Source: Turritopsis dohrnii
Taxonomy: Eukaryota > Cnidaria > Hydrozoa > Anthoathecata > Oceaniidae
Length of the DNA stretch: 64,000 nucleotides
Assembly: GCA_027922465.2 (NCBI GenBank)
Contig: BQMF02000172.1
Coordinates: 682,001 to 746,000 of the forward strand
Direction: 5' to 3'
Shown: positions 47,445 to 59,839 of the stretch, piece after piece
Numbering within the stretch: the first letter of the stretch is position 1
How the letters are laid out: every line of letters starts with the position of its first letter
Made by a program: the position numbers and the translations under genes
The notes under the pieces: model-generated
Database searches by the model: none
What the model was told of the DNA's origin: nothing
Seen by the model: only the letters and a program-made list of their open reading frames with translations

Positions 47445-47940
47445 CAGGTGGAGGACGAGGTTGTGACGGTGCGTTCCTACAGCAATGATAACAACTACCA
47501 CGAGTCAATTTAATGTCCTTGTCAATACCAGGCCAGTAAACAGTATGTCTGGCACGATCACCCATCACTGTTTCACCCTGATGTGCTGCGTGGAGTGATT
47601 GTAGGATTTCAGTGCGAAGAGATTCTGGGATTACCACCGGGTGGTTCATCAATACAACATTATCAATTATGTATAATGACTCTCGTAAGTTCCAGAACGC
47701 CATTAAGCTTTGTGGTAGATCATATTTCTGGTCCGGGAACCCCATCCGAATGGTTTGCGTGAGTTCATGAAGCAGGGTATCGGTCTGTGTTTCTTTCTTC
47801 AGAACATCCCATGTAACAGCTCGTAATGTTTCAACATTGTTGTATGCAATGGCCGACAGCATGGTTTCCATATCTTCGTCTTCGATACAATAGCTTTCGA
47901 TACGACAACAATCTAGAGAAGCGCCCTGGTCGTCATGCAC
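47445..47940 (-). pseudogene. Integrase zinc-binding region remnant
   Basis: The frame holds an HHCC-like segment (HAAHQGE...YWPGIDKDI...CYHCCRNAP), the N-terminal zinc domain of Ty3-type integrase. It is preceded by an acidic connection to RNase H. The DDE core is absent because the frame enters the terminal repeat. Confidence 0.72.
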
Positions 47941-48325
47941 AGGGTGTCTGGATGTTGCATCGGAGAAGTGGTTCTCCTTTCCCGGCTGATGTTGTATGGT
48001 GAAACGCTACATAAGGGTGCGCTGCTTCAGACGAAATAGACGAGGGTTTGCTATTTCATCCAACGTACAGTCTCCAAAAGCTTCACTAAGGGTTTGTGAT
48101 TCGTTATAACGAAAAGATTGCTGCATCCCTGGGTGAAGTACCATGTCTGCTCTAAGGACCAGGCGATTGCTAAAGCTTCTGGGAGTGATAAAATCCGATC
48201 CCTGTCTTCGACCAGTAAGGGCGAAGGCATGTAGGAAGATTGGGGTCAAAAATCTCCACCTCTTTCTCGATTGCTTCTATCACAAGACGCTTTGATTGTG
48301 AAAAGGCTCATTGGTCCATTCAAAC

Positions 48326-49538
48326 TTACAATGTGGGCTTAGAAGGTGTTTGAATGAATGGCTCCATAACAGTCGACAGTTGATCATAGTGTGCAACCTG
48401 GTGCACTAACCCAAACCAAGATCGAACATCCGTCAACTTCCTTGGGGTTGGGAAGTCCCTTATGGCAGCAATAAATTTCTGAAGCGGTATGATGGAATGT
48501 TCAGAAATGTTGAAGCCAGCAAAGTCAACAGCTCTCTGTGCAAACTGAGATTTATATTTGTTCAGAATTATTCCGTTCTTTCCTAGGAGTGTTAGGAAAC
48601 CAATGATACGCCACCAATGACTCTTTGTTCTTTGCCCCACATTAGTGTGTCGTCTACGCACTTCGTCTTGCGCTCAACGTCGGCAGTGATCTCGTCAAAG
48701 CGTCTGGAAAACCTTGTGGTGCTGTCTAACGAAACCTCTCCCATTGTGTAATGAAGGTTGTGTAATGACGATCCTCTGGAGCGATGGGGACGGACGTTCC
48801 AAGCATCAGTTACAGTCTTCCAGTTATTGGGTGGGACAGCTTTGGCTTGTAGAAATGGGGGTTTCACATGATGGGTCTCTCTGAGGCATTTAGCATTAAG
48901 GGGGGAGAGATCCACAGTTCTACCCATCTGATTTTGAGATGATGACCATCCTATGACACCACCTTGAAGGCTCCCCAATGGGAACTTTTTCTAGGACTCC
49001 AAGTTGCACGTCATCGTCAAGTTGCTTTTTTGCAGAATCCTGCCAATGCAAGAGTACCGGTGCAGGGGTATGTACCGCATGAGGCGTTGCATCTGAGGGA
49101 AATTGAGGGGGCCTTCATTCCAGGAAGTGGTTGGTGAGTACATTGGTTAAACGTCGATTGCGAATAACGTTCGATTAGCCAATTGCGCATTTTTGCATTG
49201 TTTTCCGGAACGCAATCAAATGGCAGTGAAGGAGGGTTCTCAGGTGGAGGTGCTCGTTTCGGGCAACCACATGATGCGAGAATGCATCCGATTACAGCTT
49301 CCTGCACAGCGGCACCTATCTTTGGAAAGTCCTTTGAGATAATGTTGAGCTGGATCATCGCTTTGCGAGACAGGTAGAAGCGATTCGTTGACGGACTGAC
49401 ATATGCCATAAACAACTGCTGAATGTAAATCACCTTCACTGGAAGTACCAGAAAGTCTGAGGAAGATTGCTCCCTTGACCGGTATGTTCTCGCCATTTGC
49501 AGCATAGAGTCTGTGTCTAAGATTCGCTGAAGCCACAT
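48326..49538 (-). pseudogene. Protease/reverse transcriptase remnants
   Basis: Frame 49017-49538 contains the proline-rich linker and pre-RT motif (PPPENPPSLPF, then a RYSQSTFNQC-type block). 48592-48978 has the altered catalytic box VDDTLMW, and 48326-48661 has the thumb-like VDFAGFNIS and LTDVRSWFGLVHQV. Frames change between pieces. Confidence 0.7.
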
Positions 49539-49550
49539 TGAAGGAAGCTG

Positions 49551-50039
49551 TTAAACCCCCATAGACAGGACTGGGCCCCAGGAGCGTGCACTCTCACCTT
49601 CACACTGTTGCATGGTCAGCCAGTCAGATCGGCGGACACTAACAGCCACAGGGGTGACGGCTAGCCTCTTAATCATGGCTAATAAATCATTTTCTGCTGC
49701 ACGAGTACCATGAGTCGTACCATTATTCCTCAATAAATCATTACCGAGTTCTTCATCACAACATTCAAAAAGTTGTTGAGATACTTCGGTAGGGGAGAGA
49801 AAAGTTCCTTCCTCAAACAGTCTCCACCGTGCGCTAAACGTATTCCATGCCTCTTCACTACACCCACGTGAAACGGATGGTCTGTGGATCTTGGCTGCTT
49901 TTTGCTTTGACGGAGCTGATGCAGCTGTTGGGGCGATGTGCGCATTGTTGTGTACCATCAGCAAAGCGGCTGCAATAGCAGGATCAACATCATCTGTCAC
50001 ATACCCACATCCATCAATGGGGCACTGAATGACAGGCAT
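49551..50039 (-). pseudogene. gag-like ORF of the Ty3-type element
   Basis: 162 codons. It starts with a Cys/His cluster (C-P-x3-C-G-Y then H-N-N-A-H) and continues with a Trp-containing helical stretch (EEAWNTFSARWRLF) ending at a stop. The architecture fits gag-like proteins of invertebrate Ty3-type elements. The downstream frame change suggests decay; a programmed shift cannot be excluded. Confidence 0.6.
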
Positions 50040-50109
50040 TTTGTACAGATAAGATCCACAAAAACAATTGTGTCGTTCTTAATACTATATATTTATTTAG
50101 TAAAGAATG

Positions 50110-53100
50110 TGGATCTACAATAAACGGAAAGGAAAGAGTGTCCTGGCAGTACCGAATGAATGTATATACTACCACCCTCCATATCTGAAATTTAATTTTC
50201 TAAGGTAAAGTTTTATGTTATCAAGACCTATTTGTTCTACATGCACGTTAAAAACCATTTGAGCCATTAAGTGATATTAATGAGACCGTTAGCTTGTAAT
50301 GAGAATTCAAGCAGAATCTCAAAAGGTCACCGGGTAAAAAATTTATGACCAAAACAACAACGAAACCAACAATAGCAACAAAGTGCGATGGCTTTTAACA
50401 AAAAAAAATAGAATTAAGGAATACAAAGCGTTTGACCAACGAAAACTGATATTTTTAATGACCTAATGGGAAAATCTTAATACATAGCAATTAATTCTTG
50501 CATTGTATCATGATTGTACTTATGACATATTATTATGGAGATAATTAAATATGGAGAACTGAAAATTGTTCCATTGCACCGTTTTTCCCTATTCCATATC
50601 TGGAAAGGGTTCTTGGGTTATTGAATTCTTTCGCCCTCTTTGGCAAGAAGAAGCTTTCTTCTAAGTTTCTGCACAACTTCTGAAGATTTGAAAGGCGAAT
50701 AAAACTGCAGGGTTTGATTTAAAAGGTGGCTTAAATCAATATCGGGGGATGAACATTCCAAATCAAGGCACCAGTTAATTTCTTCTCATTATCTAGGTAG
50801 TTATGGTTAAACATTTTACATTCAGTTTCCAAGTCATGTAGGAAATGTAACAAACTGAATTTACCTTAAGGGGATTTTTTTTTTGCGTGGACTAATTTTT
50901 GTGAGCCAAGGTTTGAGAGAGTTTTGCTTGGATTAATTTTTGCGAGTCGGAGCTTCTCAAGGAAAATGTTTGGATTTATTTTTGCGAATGTGAACAAAGT
51001 GCAATGCGTGTATTTTATAATATAGCTTAGAAGTAGCAGCGAAAATCACCATTTCCATACCTGCCACATTGCGAAACCAATGGATGCTTGATAAGTACAA
51101 GGGAATAGTTAATATATGAAAGGTACACATAGCCAAAAAATGAGCAAATAAAATCATAAAATTTTGCGTGGATTTTTTTTGCAAATCGTTCATGTCTTGA
51201 GGTTTTGCGTGGATTTATTTTTGCGAATGTGGCCAAAATTCGCAAAATTAAAAAAAAAATTAATCCACGCAAAAAAAATCCCCTAGGTATCACAGGAGAA
51301 TCAGATTTTCCGGTGACACCATTATATTTCTTCATTGTCACGAGGAAGAATAGCGTTCCAATTTCCTCTAAAACAATTAATTAAGAAGCTGGAAATGCAA
51401 GGAAATCGACAGGCGCCATGTTACACTATGTTGGTATACCTCAAGAATTTCATTTGAATTTCATGCTTTAGTTGTTACACGAAAACTAAACATTGATTTG
51501 TGATTTTTTAGAACATTATTTAAAATCATATAGCTTATACAGGAAGTATACACACAACTGTGTGATTACGTGATCACGTGATAATATTTCATGACAAAGT
51601 GAATTCCATCCTTTTCCCGAGTTCTGTTTCGTAATAATTCAATGATAGCATTGCTTCTGTATTCTACTGACAGTTTTTGATGAGTAAGCAAAAGAAAACG
51701 CACTAAGAGAAGCACCAATAAATTTTCAGGATTACCTGTATGTTTTTGATGATGACGTCAGTTTGGCACAATATTTCGCTTCCAATTATATGCAAAATGG
51801 CATGACAATAATCCAGTGTTATCAATTCAAAAATTCAGAACCAATTCTCCAAAGTCTCAAAACGTTTGTAATTATTTCAATGAAGTTAAATAAACATCAG
51901 ACAGGGTAAATCTCAAAATTTGCTATTTCTGACTTCGCGGTTGCAAATCTGCTGTCGTACAACATCCATAAGTTCTTATTCATTTAAACGAAAAAATCCC
52001 GAGGACTGGCTGTTCCTCGGAGTCTTTTTCAGCCTGGATTGTTCTTATTTTGTGCTTCTCTTTAATAATAATTTCAGCCTCATTTTCTTCTTATTTGTGG
52101 AACTTCCAGAAGAATAAAAAATATTTTTTAAACACCTTTGCTACAGGTTTTTGTTCTCGTTTCCATCTTGACGATTTAAACTTATTTGAAAAGCAGTGTG
52201 ACAGTGAAACAAATATTAAGGATATTCGTTTTGTTTCACTACAGTTTGGGATCCGAAAATACCAATTAAATGAAAGTAAAATGTGCTGAAGTTGACACTC
52301 CTTGTGTTTTGATGTATTGCTGTCGATTTCATCTACGGTAAAAAGGTCCAGCGTGGTAACCATGCGTATATATGCACATGAGATGTTCTTTTTTTTAGTG
52401 TAAGAGATGATCATTATTTATTTTTTAGTTGAAAGTCTCTTATTTTCGTTTGAAATAGTGAGGCATGGTGCAATGACAACCTTGGTTACCCCAGACCGAA
52501 AACAAAAGTTTCTCGTTTGCTAAACCTTTAATAAGTCGCGTTGTCATCAACATAGTCCGTACATTTTATTATAGGTGTGAAAAGAAACACAAAATTTCTA
52601 AACCGTTTATCGTTAGCTTGAGAGAAAATTGCAAGAGAATCCACATCATGGATTGTTCTTATTTTACAAGAAAATTCATGCTCAGGCTGTTCTTCTTTTT
52701 TGGAACAAAAGGAGTCTCAAATGTTATTTTGTTCTTCTTTTTTGCTGAGGCTGAGGCTGGCATTCTCACAAAACGTGTAAACCGGTTACCATAAGGCGAA
52801 AAGTATGCACCGTAATGAAATGAAGTCTTGAGAAAATAGTGGCAACACATTCTCATCCCAGCTGTGAAAACATTTCCTAGTGTATGACTCAGCCTTATTA
52901 TGTGTTATCAGAGAACATCACATGTACAGCTGCCCGCTTCATAATATCTTCCCATTGATTATAAGCTAAGGTTACGATAGGCGATGAATATTTTATTTTC
53001 ACCTTTTCTTTGTGTTATTATGCTGATATATTTCCAGCGTTGTTTTATTGAACCAAATGCACATTTTTTGAAACATTAGTCAATATTCCTTAATGAACAT

Positions 53101-54113
53101 ATGTTAGGAACGGAGCCAAAACAGATAAACACGAAAAGAAAACAAGATGGGTTGTACATATTTTCCAGATTATTAATAAACAGTTCTTTACTTACAAAAA
53201 TTTATATCCAGGTTTCGTTAAAAAAATTCATCAAGAGCGTAAAACCACGATCATAGTTACAAAAAAAGACTGAGGGTTCGCAAAAATCTCGAGGTCACGT
53301 GATCGTACGCGTTTATAAAAAAAGATTTAAGATTTTCACACGAACAAAAAAACTTATCGAGGATTATCGAGATATGATCCAGGACTCACGCGTTAATACT
53401 ACAACAAAAGAGAACTTTTCTGAAAATATATACAAAAAAATTTGAGTATATAATACAACTCGTGAAAAATTGATAAAATTCTAAAAGAAATTCACTTTGG
53501 TTTACATCCATTTTTACAAAGAGAAACTGGTACCAGAGAAATCTGGTGTCGAATTTGACAAAATCTCCAAAAATAAACGATGATTTTGATCGATTCTTTT
53601 AAACGTCCATGCGATGAAATATACAAAGACAAATTAACTATTAATATTTCTTGCAAGAACTATAGTCACGTGATTGGAGATCTTGTATCTCCACGTGTTT
53701 TTAAAAACATATTAAATATTTGAAAGCAGCTGTGTATTCGCAAACCCTTGTAATTCATTTAAATATCATTCAACCAACATCAGAATTTGACAGCTGATAA
53801 AAAGAACCACTAATTGGAACAATAACACGATTTTTTCTTGAATGCATGCACAGAACTTCCCTAGTATGCACAGAGTATTGCAGTGTTTTTTATTTTCGTG
53901 AAGGACTTAAAGTCCAGTTTATACTACACCAAAATAGACATGTGAAAATATCCAAAACAGTTTGAATAATTTAAAAAAGATAGTTACCTTCGAAACGAAA
54001 ACATCAACAAAAGAAAGACATCGAGCATCGTTCAGATTCCATGGATGTTTACGTTACGGAGATAACTATATTATTAAACAGATAACTATTATTATTTAGG
54101 AGATAAATAAGAG
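50110..54113. other. No supported gene
   Basis: Contains the MITE at 50869-51284. The word GGATTGTTCTTATTTT occurs at 52037 and 52648, with similar (C)TGTTCTTCTTTTTTG words near 52690-52740, probably from an unclassified repeat. The last part (53.2-54.1 kb) probably includes the MOS 3' UTR; a minus-strand AATAAA lies near 53889-53894. Confidence 0.5.
50869..51284. mobile_element. MITE with AGGGGATTTTTT termini and internal GCGTGGATT repeats
   Basis: About 416 bp. The left end AGGGGATTTTTTTTTTGCGTGGA mirrors the right end TCCACGCAAAAAAAATCCCCT. The word (GCGTGG)ATT(A/T)ATTTTTGCGA occurs several times inside. No clear target duplication. Confidence 0.75.
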
Positions 54114-55602
54114 CTAGATACGCCATCGGGTTTTCGAGAAACTTTCTGATGAACCGGACGTCTTCCGTTTTCTTAAAGTCCTTAATTTCATCATTACATC
54201 GCTTGCATGAGGTCTATCATCAGGGTTAGCTTTCCATAAGCTGCGTATGAGTTGAACGTAAAGGCGATTGTCTTTCTCCATTCTCTTCGTAACCTTGGGA
54301 CGTAGATTATAAGAAACGACACCAAAAATAACGACGTACATGTTTTCATTGCCGTACGGCTTTTCTCTCGTTAACAGTTGCCACAGACAAATTCCATACG
54401 AGTAGATATCTGCCTTGCATGTAGGATAGTCGCCTATAATGTAACGCCGAAAAATAAACAAGCATTTTCTTTTTTTCAATTATTAAATATTCGGCATGAA
54501 ACCACGAGACAACATCAACAAAAGATTTGAAGGGGTCTGTTGCAATAAAATATAAGATTTATTTGTTAACTTGTACACTTTTGACGACATAATGCCCGGC
54601 TTGCGACCGAAATTCTTTCATTCTTTAGATTTTCTTTTTTTTTCTTTTTATGTACATATACCGATTTTAATGGCGGTGATCGTAATAACAAAGGAAGCAA
54701 AAGAAAAGAAAAGGTTGATCTTTAATATACACAACAAAATGTTCACCAAACAAAACGTTTTCAATTTAAATGCCATTAAACGGAACCGAACGCAAGTTCG
54801 AAACTAGGAAACTGGGATAATTAACATCCAATATTTTAACCCGATACAAGCAAAGAATCTCGTGCAAAAAAATTAAAAAAACAACGACAAAAAAAAACAA
54901 AAAACAAAATCAATTTATACCTTTTAACAGTTCCGGCGATCTGTATGCTAGCGTTCCAGTCAAATACGAGTTTGTTGGAGTGGTTGGCGAGCATTGTCCG
55001 TTCTCACCCAAAACTTTACAACAACCAAAATCACCAAGCTTGCATGTATTACTATAGTCTACCATGATATTCGCAGGTTTCACGTCTAAATGTGCGATAT
55101 TCAAACGATGGATGTAGTGTAAAGCGTTTGCTATATCACTTGCAAATTTGATACGTTGAAATTCAGTTATTCTCTCCTCTTCATCGTTTATTACAGATAA
55201 AAGATTCCGATGGCCTGCGTATTCCATGATGACTAGCCGTCCGGCTTTGAGTTCTTTCGTTAGGTTAGTAGTAGCTAATATTCGTACTATATTACGATGT
55301 CGGAGAGACATGACGGTTTTTTCAGCTTCGAACGATTCGATGATGGCGTGTGGGTTTTTAATGTTATGATGTAGTTTTTTCAATGCAATCCTTTTACCTA
55401 AGCATTTCCCTTCAAAGACCGCCCCAAACCCACCACGGCCAAGTAACTTTCCAACTTCCAATTTAATATTTCTCTTCTGGTAAAATACTTCGTCACTAGA
55501 CTCATCAGTGAAAGAACAGTTGACTTCATCGGGTAGACTGCATCCGGAAGACGAGCTCGGGTTGCCACGAGATAATCTGCGACTTCTACAAGAGCACTCC
55601 AT
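54114..55602 (-). CDS. MOS: Serine/threonine kinase Mos
   Basis: Two exons, 54921-55602 and 54114-54433, joined at donor AAAG|GTATAA and acceptor ATTATAG|GC; the split glycine codon joins in frame for 333 residues. After a Ser/Arg-rich N-terminus the kinase domain shows LGRGGFGAVFEG (Gly loop), RIALKKL (ATP lysine), LRHRNIVRIL, HLDVKPANI (catalytic loop with the Mos-type H-L-D), DFGCCK (the DFGC that marks Mos), YRSPELLKG, ADIYSYGICLWQLLT and a GVVSYNLRP block like the Mos AVVAYDLRP. Mos is the MAPKKK that drives the MEK/ERK pathway during oocyte meiotic maturation and arrest. Vertebrate MOS is intronless, whereas this gene has a 487-base intron between kinase subdomains VIII and IX. Hydrozoans are reported to carry several Mos copies; which one this is cannot be told. 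Confidence 0.9.
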
Positions 55603-57091
55603 CTTGAATTAAGTCGATATGTTAGAAAGATGTGCTGATTTTTTGCAACGTTTGATAGTGTTGTTTCATTAAAGAAGCCTGCTTCTACTAAAATGAAAAT
55701 GTTCATGCCATTTATAAAGTTGCCAGCAACTTTATCGATGCTATGTAGTTCAGCATAGCTGCTTTTCATTAGTGAAAAGAATATCAGAATGATATCACAA
55801 ATTCTTGTTATAAAAAATCATTATACTTATATGAAATCAGGCAAATGATCAGCTGGTCGCAAAACAACAGGCAATAACAATAGATCTATTGTTTAATGAA
55901 TTATTAACCAATCACAAGTAATCGTATCAAAAATAAAATAGCCAATGAGTAAATCGAAATTCTTCCTAGCAACCAATGAGATGAAGTGGTTTCTTCAAGC
56001 ATACATATGGACTTGGCGAGTTCAGTGATCGTTGCAAATCTTTACAGGTGTTTGAAAAGATCTGCACATCCATCACTGTAATGTTGGCAAACCAATCAAC
56101 GAGCAGAATTTTTTATCATGCAGCTAATTAACTTATTCAAATTACTTTAAAATTTTTTTTAATGTTAATTGGAAAGCTGTTCTTTTCCATCGTCTGTTCC
56201 ATTAATGTGTTTAATTCAATAAAAAACATCAGTCATAAATCTTACGAAATGAGTGCGACCCACGTGAGGCTGAACATAAAAAAAATCAAAGTATGAACGA
56301 AATATTCATAGAAGTAAAAAGAAAAAAAAATGCTAGCATATTTACAACGAAGTCTTTTACTTTTCCGAAAATTGTTTTATTTTACCGCTCAAACAGTAGA
56401 ATTTAAACATTATATATATAGCAAAACTGCAGCAAAAGTTTCACCGTCTTTGATACACCCAATCTACGCCTGTTACAAAAGCCAGTTTCAAAGCATGACG
56501 GAAAAACTTTGTTAGATATGAATACAATACATAAAGATTAAGCATTTTGATATCCCATGCACGACCGCCAATCGTATGTGTCAATTTGAAATGAGCGGCT
56601 ATTTAAAGGTTTGGAGATAATTAGAGAAGCGATTGACCGGAAACTCGCCAATCAAAAGTGTAAAACAAACAGTTGACGTCATCGCGAGTGAGATTAATCT
56701 CCTTTTAAATTCTTTTTTTCTATTTTTCGTTTTTTCCCATCACAAAATATTTGTTTTAATGAGATCAAATCTCGAATGGATTGCTTCCAAAACATTTTGC
56801 TATCAATTGAATGGAAGAAAATTTTTGCAGGCGAAAAAAAAAAAAGAAAGTAACACTTGAAGAAGAAAAAATGACAAAAGAAAAAAATATAAGAAAATCA
56901 CAACATAGTTGCGCATTTTTTTCGAATAATTATTGAGAATAAAAAGCTTGCCCAAAGCTCGTTAATATCTTCTTTAAAACTTCGCACCACAAGGAACAGG
57001 AAGTGTACATTTAATTAGTTCCGGATGTTAAAAAAAAAAAATCAGGAAAAATTATCAATAAGAAATCATGTTAGATCTATGCTATAAAAAA

Positions 57092-57262
57092 GTTGCCTGG
57101 TGTCAAAGATCAGGCGCAGTGGTGTTGGTATATCGCAGCATGGGGGGTGCATATTGTGTACGCCTTAAACATAATCATGCTGTGATAACCACCCTGTGCT
57201 TACAGTGGGCGGTATACACAGAAGATCACTGAGACCTGATAATCAGTGGCGTTAGGCGATAG
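57092..57262. repeat. GC-richer palindromic island, MITE or structured RNA
   Basis: About 170 bases that stand out from AT-rich surroundings. The inner arms GCGCAGTGGTG...TATATCGCAGCATG and CATGCTGTGATAACCACCCTGTGC are complementary. The outer ends (GCCTGGTGTCAAAGATCAGG and CCTGATAATCAGTGGCGTTAGGC) pair more loosely. A CAGTGGCGTTAG end is MITE-like, so a transposon is the likelier reading. Confidence 0.6.
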
Positions 57263-58089
57263 CAAAAGTTTTTCTTTGTTTACTAATAATACCGAAGAAC
57301 ACTGAAAACCACGTGGTGATGTTATGAAGGTTGAAAAAGAAAGTTTTACGTAAGAATACCAACAAATTAGTTACATCGACAAAACTCTCGATTGGTAAGA
57401 AAATATATTTACACAGTCGACAATGGGAAATTTACAATCTATTATGCAACTGATAAAAACAACAGAACACAGAAAAATAGAAATTTCGCTAGAAACCTCT
57501 CAGGAAGGTCAACAAAACAAGTTGATATTTTTTTTCTTCGAGATAATTAACTTGAGATTTAACGAAAACAGAAACTCAGAGAGATGGGACGACTTTTCAC
57601 TTGATTCGATTTTAATGTTTTTGTACCAATAATAAACATCAGCCTGCGATTAAGTGTTAGTGGTAATTAGACTACATTAATAACAGCCATCAGCTGAAAG
57701 TAAAAACTGAAAAATATAACCGTTCGAGACATGTGTTGATGCATCTGGCAAATGCTGACGCAGATTGAACAATTGAGGAGTAACACTTAGCATAGCAGGC
57801 CAATTTCTTCCATAAAAGAATAACAAAAAGCTCACACAAATCTGCCCATCTGCTTATCTCTTGCAGGAATATACGCAATCTTTAAAATCTTTCTTGTCTT
57901 GTAACATTTTTTTTTTTTTTTTCATGGTTAGATTTCGTCATTCGGTAAATTTTATCGCAAGGGTTTCTTTAGAGTAACCGCAAGTTTGCCGCAAACGATC
58001 CATTTATTCAAAAATACTAGTTGAGCTCGTCTATCTTGCAAACATTTTTGCACATTGCAATCACGTTTTTAAAAGATGACGTGCGCCGG

Positions 58090-58310
58090 AACAGGAAAAA
58101 GGGTGCAAAAGGGTGCAAGACAGACGAGGTTTCACAGATTTCTCTCCAAACTATATTCAACTTGACACTCTCAAAAGCTACAATGAAGTGGCAACCACTT
58201 GCCAAGTTAGTGAGACCGAAAAACGGCACCAAGCTAAAGGTTGGATTCCAAATCTTGTCCAGTTTCAGAAAAACCCATGTGATGAAGTTTTTTTTTAGAT
58301 TTTTGGTGAA
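58090..58310 (+). other. Coding-like open segment, unidentified
   Basis: In one plus frame the stretch reads DFSPNYIQLDTLKSYNEVA and KGWIPNLVQFQKNPCDEVF without stops. Another plus frame and the minus strand are also open for about 105 codons, which weakens the case. No splice sites or domain are recognised. Confidence 0.2.
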
Positions 58311-59762
58311 GTTACAGAAAACGTCAAAATTCATTTAAAAGTGAGTAGATCTACCTCAGACGTGATTGATTAGGTGATTGATTGGGAAGGCGATTTCCTT
58401 AAATGTTATTGTGGAAATTAGTAGATTTCGAAAAGAGCCACTTTAACTAAATATGCAGGGGGATAAAATGAAGTAAACCCCGCTCTCTCTTCCTTATAGC
58501 CGAACTATTTAAATGAACGTGGGTCCAGATCTCATCTTCACAAGGTTAAAATAATAAATAAGCGCAAACAATGGTTACTAACAAAAATTCAAAACAATTT
58601 TTGTGTTCGTTTAGCAGGAAAGCAACAAAACTCACACAAACCTGATAACAGATTCTTCACGTGACACTGATTTCGTGGTTTCATCAATCTATTTCGTTTT
58701 GTGGTAATCACACACGATCGAACATCCTGTAGTAAATAATTCATTCGAATTACCACCAATCGTTCCAAACCTCAACAGGAATTGGAGTTCATTCAGGTGA
58801 CCTTCACCAAGCAGCTTATGGCGTACAATTAATAAGAACTTAATAAGAACTCTTAATGACTTAATTCGAAAATTTGTTTTGTTCTAAAATGATCGATTTT
58901 TGAGGTGTGTTTTTAAAATGAATTCCGAAATCAAATTACGAAATATAAACTGTAGCTACTGCTTGTCTAGCGGCGGCAATGACGATCACAAACGCTTCCT
59001 TGCGGCTCTTTTAAACCCACAATCCCTTGCGAAGAAGGATTTCACGAGTTTAACTTGCAACCAATCAACTTAAAACCAGTCCCAGTACTTCTTACGTGAC
59101 AAAGTACACAGACATTCTTGTTAAAAGAAGCTGAAAGCTTGGGAACGATATTGCAAATCAACATAAATTCATATCAGTTATTATCAAGAGATTAGGATTG
59201 AAGCATGAGTAGAACCCAGACCTCTGATGACGTTATATGGACATAAAACTGATGTGTTTCGCAATATTCCGTCACATGGTGAACTAGCTGATCGTCAGAA
59301 TATTCTCAAATTTCGTCTTATATGAAAAAAAACGATGTTTCTTTTGTAACCGAAAACTTCCAAACCGTTGTTTCAAAACGTTGTTTCAAGCTATTGCTTA
59401 GCTGCAAATCAAAAAAGCAATAAACGAAAACATCGATGACATGAAAATAAGGACCAGCCTCGATCTGATGAATTTCGTCGTTTGATTTTTTCTAATTTCT
59501 AAATGAGTGATCAATACCGATTGATGCTATTTGAAAAAGAAGCTGAACATACAAGATAACAGGGAGATGAGATGAAAATTGTACAATAATAGAATTTTCC
59601 CGAATTCGTGTTTAAACACCGTTTTTTTAATGTCTGGTTATCAAGTATCAAGTTGTTATTAAGTACATATCTTTATTACGTGCTGGCTTGCTATATGCAC
59701 TCGGCAGTGAGATAAAAAAATCTTTAAAACGAGGCTATACATGTTGGCTTAGCCATAACAAG

Positions 59763-59789
59763 GTGTTTAAACAGACATTCGGGAAAGGT
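59763..59789 (-). repeat. Solitary end of the 10513-10752 repeat family
   Basis: GTGTTTAAACAGACATTCGGGAAAGGT matches the right end at about 10721-10747 with one mismatch, and a CTTAGCC/CTAGGCC block precedes both. No partner end is nearby. Confidence 0.6.
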
Positions 59790-59839
59790 CTTTTACAAAC
59801 ATAAAACTTACGCCATAACGCCATAGTAGACAAACGACT

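Larger units (their letters stand above)
47392..50109 (-). mobile_element. Degenerate Ty3/gypsy-type retrotransposon
   Basis: Read right to left it has a gag-like ORF (49551-50039), a protease/pre-RT part, RT, RNase H and the start of integrase, spread over different frames with many stops. Short direct repeats bound it: 47392-47435 and 50064-50107 share ACAATTGTGTCGTTCTTAATA and TTTAGTAAAGAA, presumably remnants of LTR ends. The integrase runs straight into the left repeat near 47440, so most of the integrase core and 3' LTR has been lost. The element cannot move. Confidence 0.78.
55603..59839. other. No supported gene
   Basis: The MOS promoter should lie just above 55602. The stretch holds a GC-richer palindromic island (57092-57262), a coding-like segment near 58090-58310 and a lone transposon end (59763-59789). 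Other frames are short and featureless. Confidence 0.5.

Noticed and set aside
57092..57262. Known snRNA, SRP, RNase P or tRNA gene
   Set aside because: I could not match conserved blocks of any of these; there is no box A/box B pair for a tRNA.
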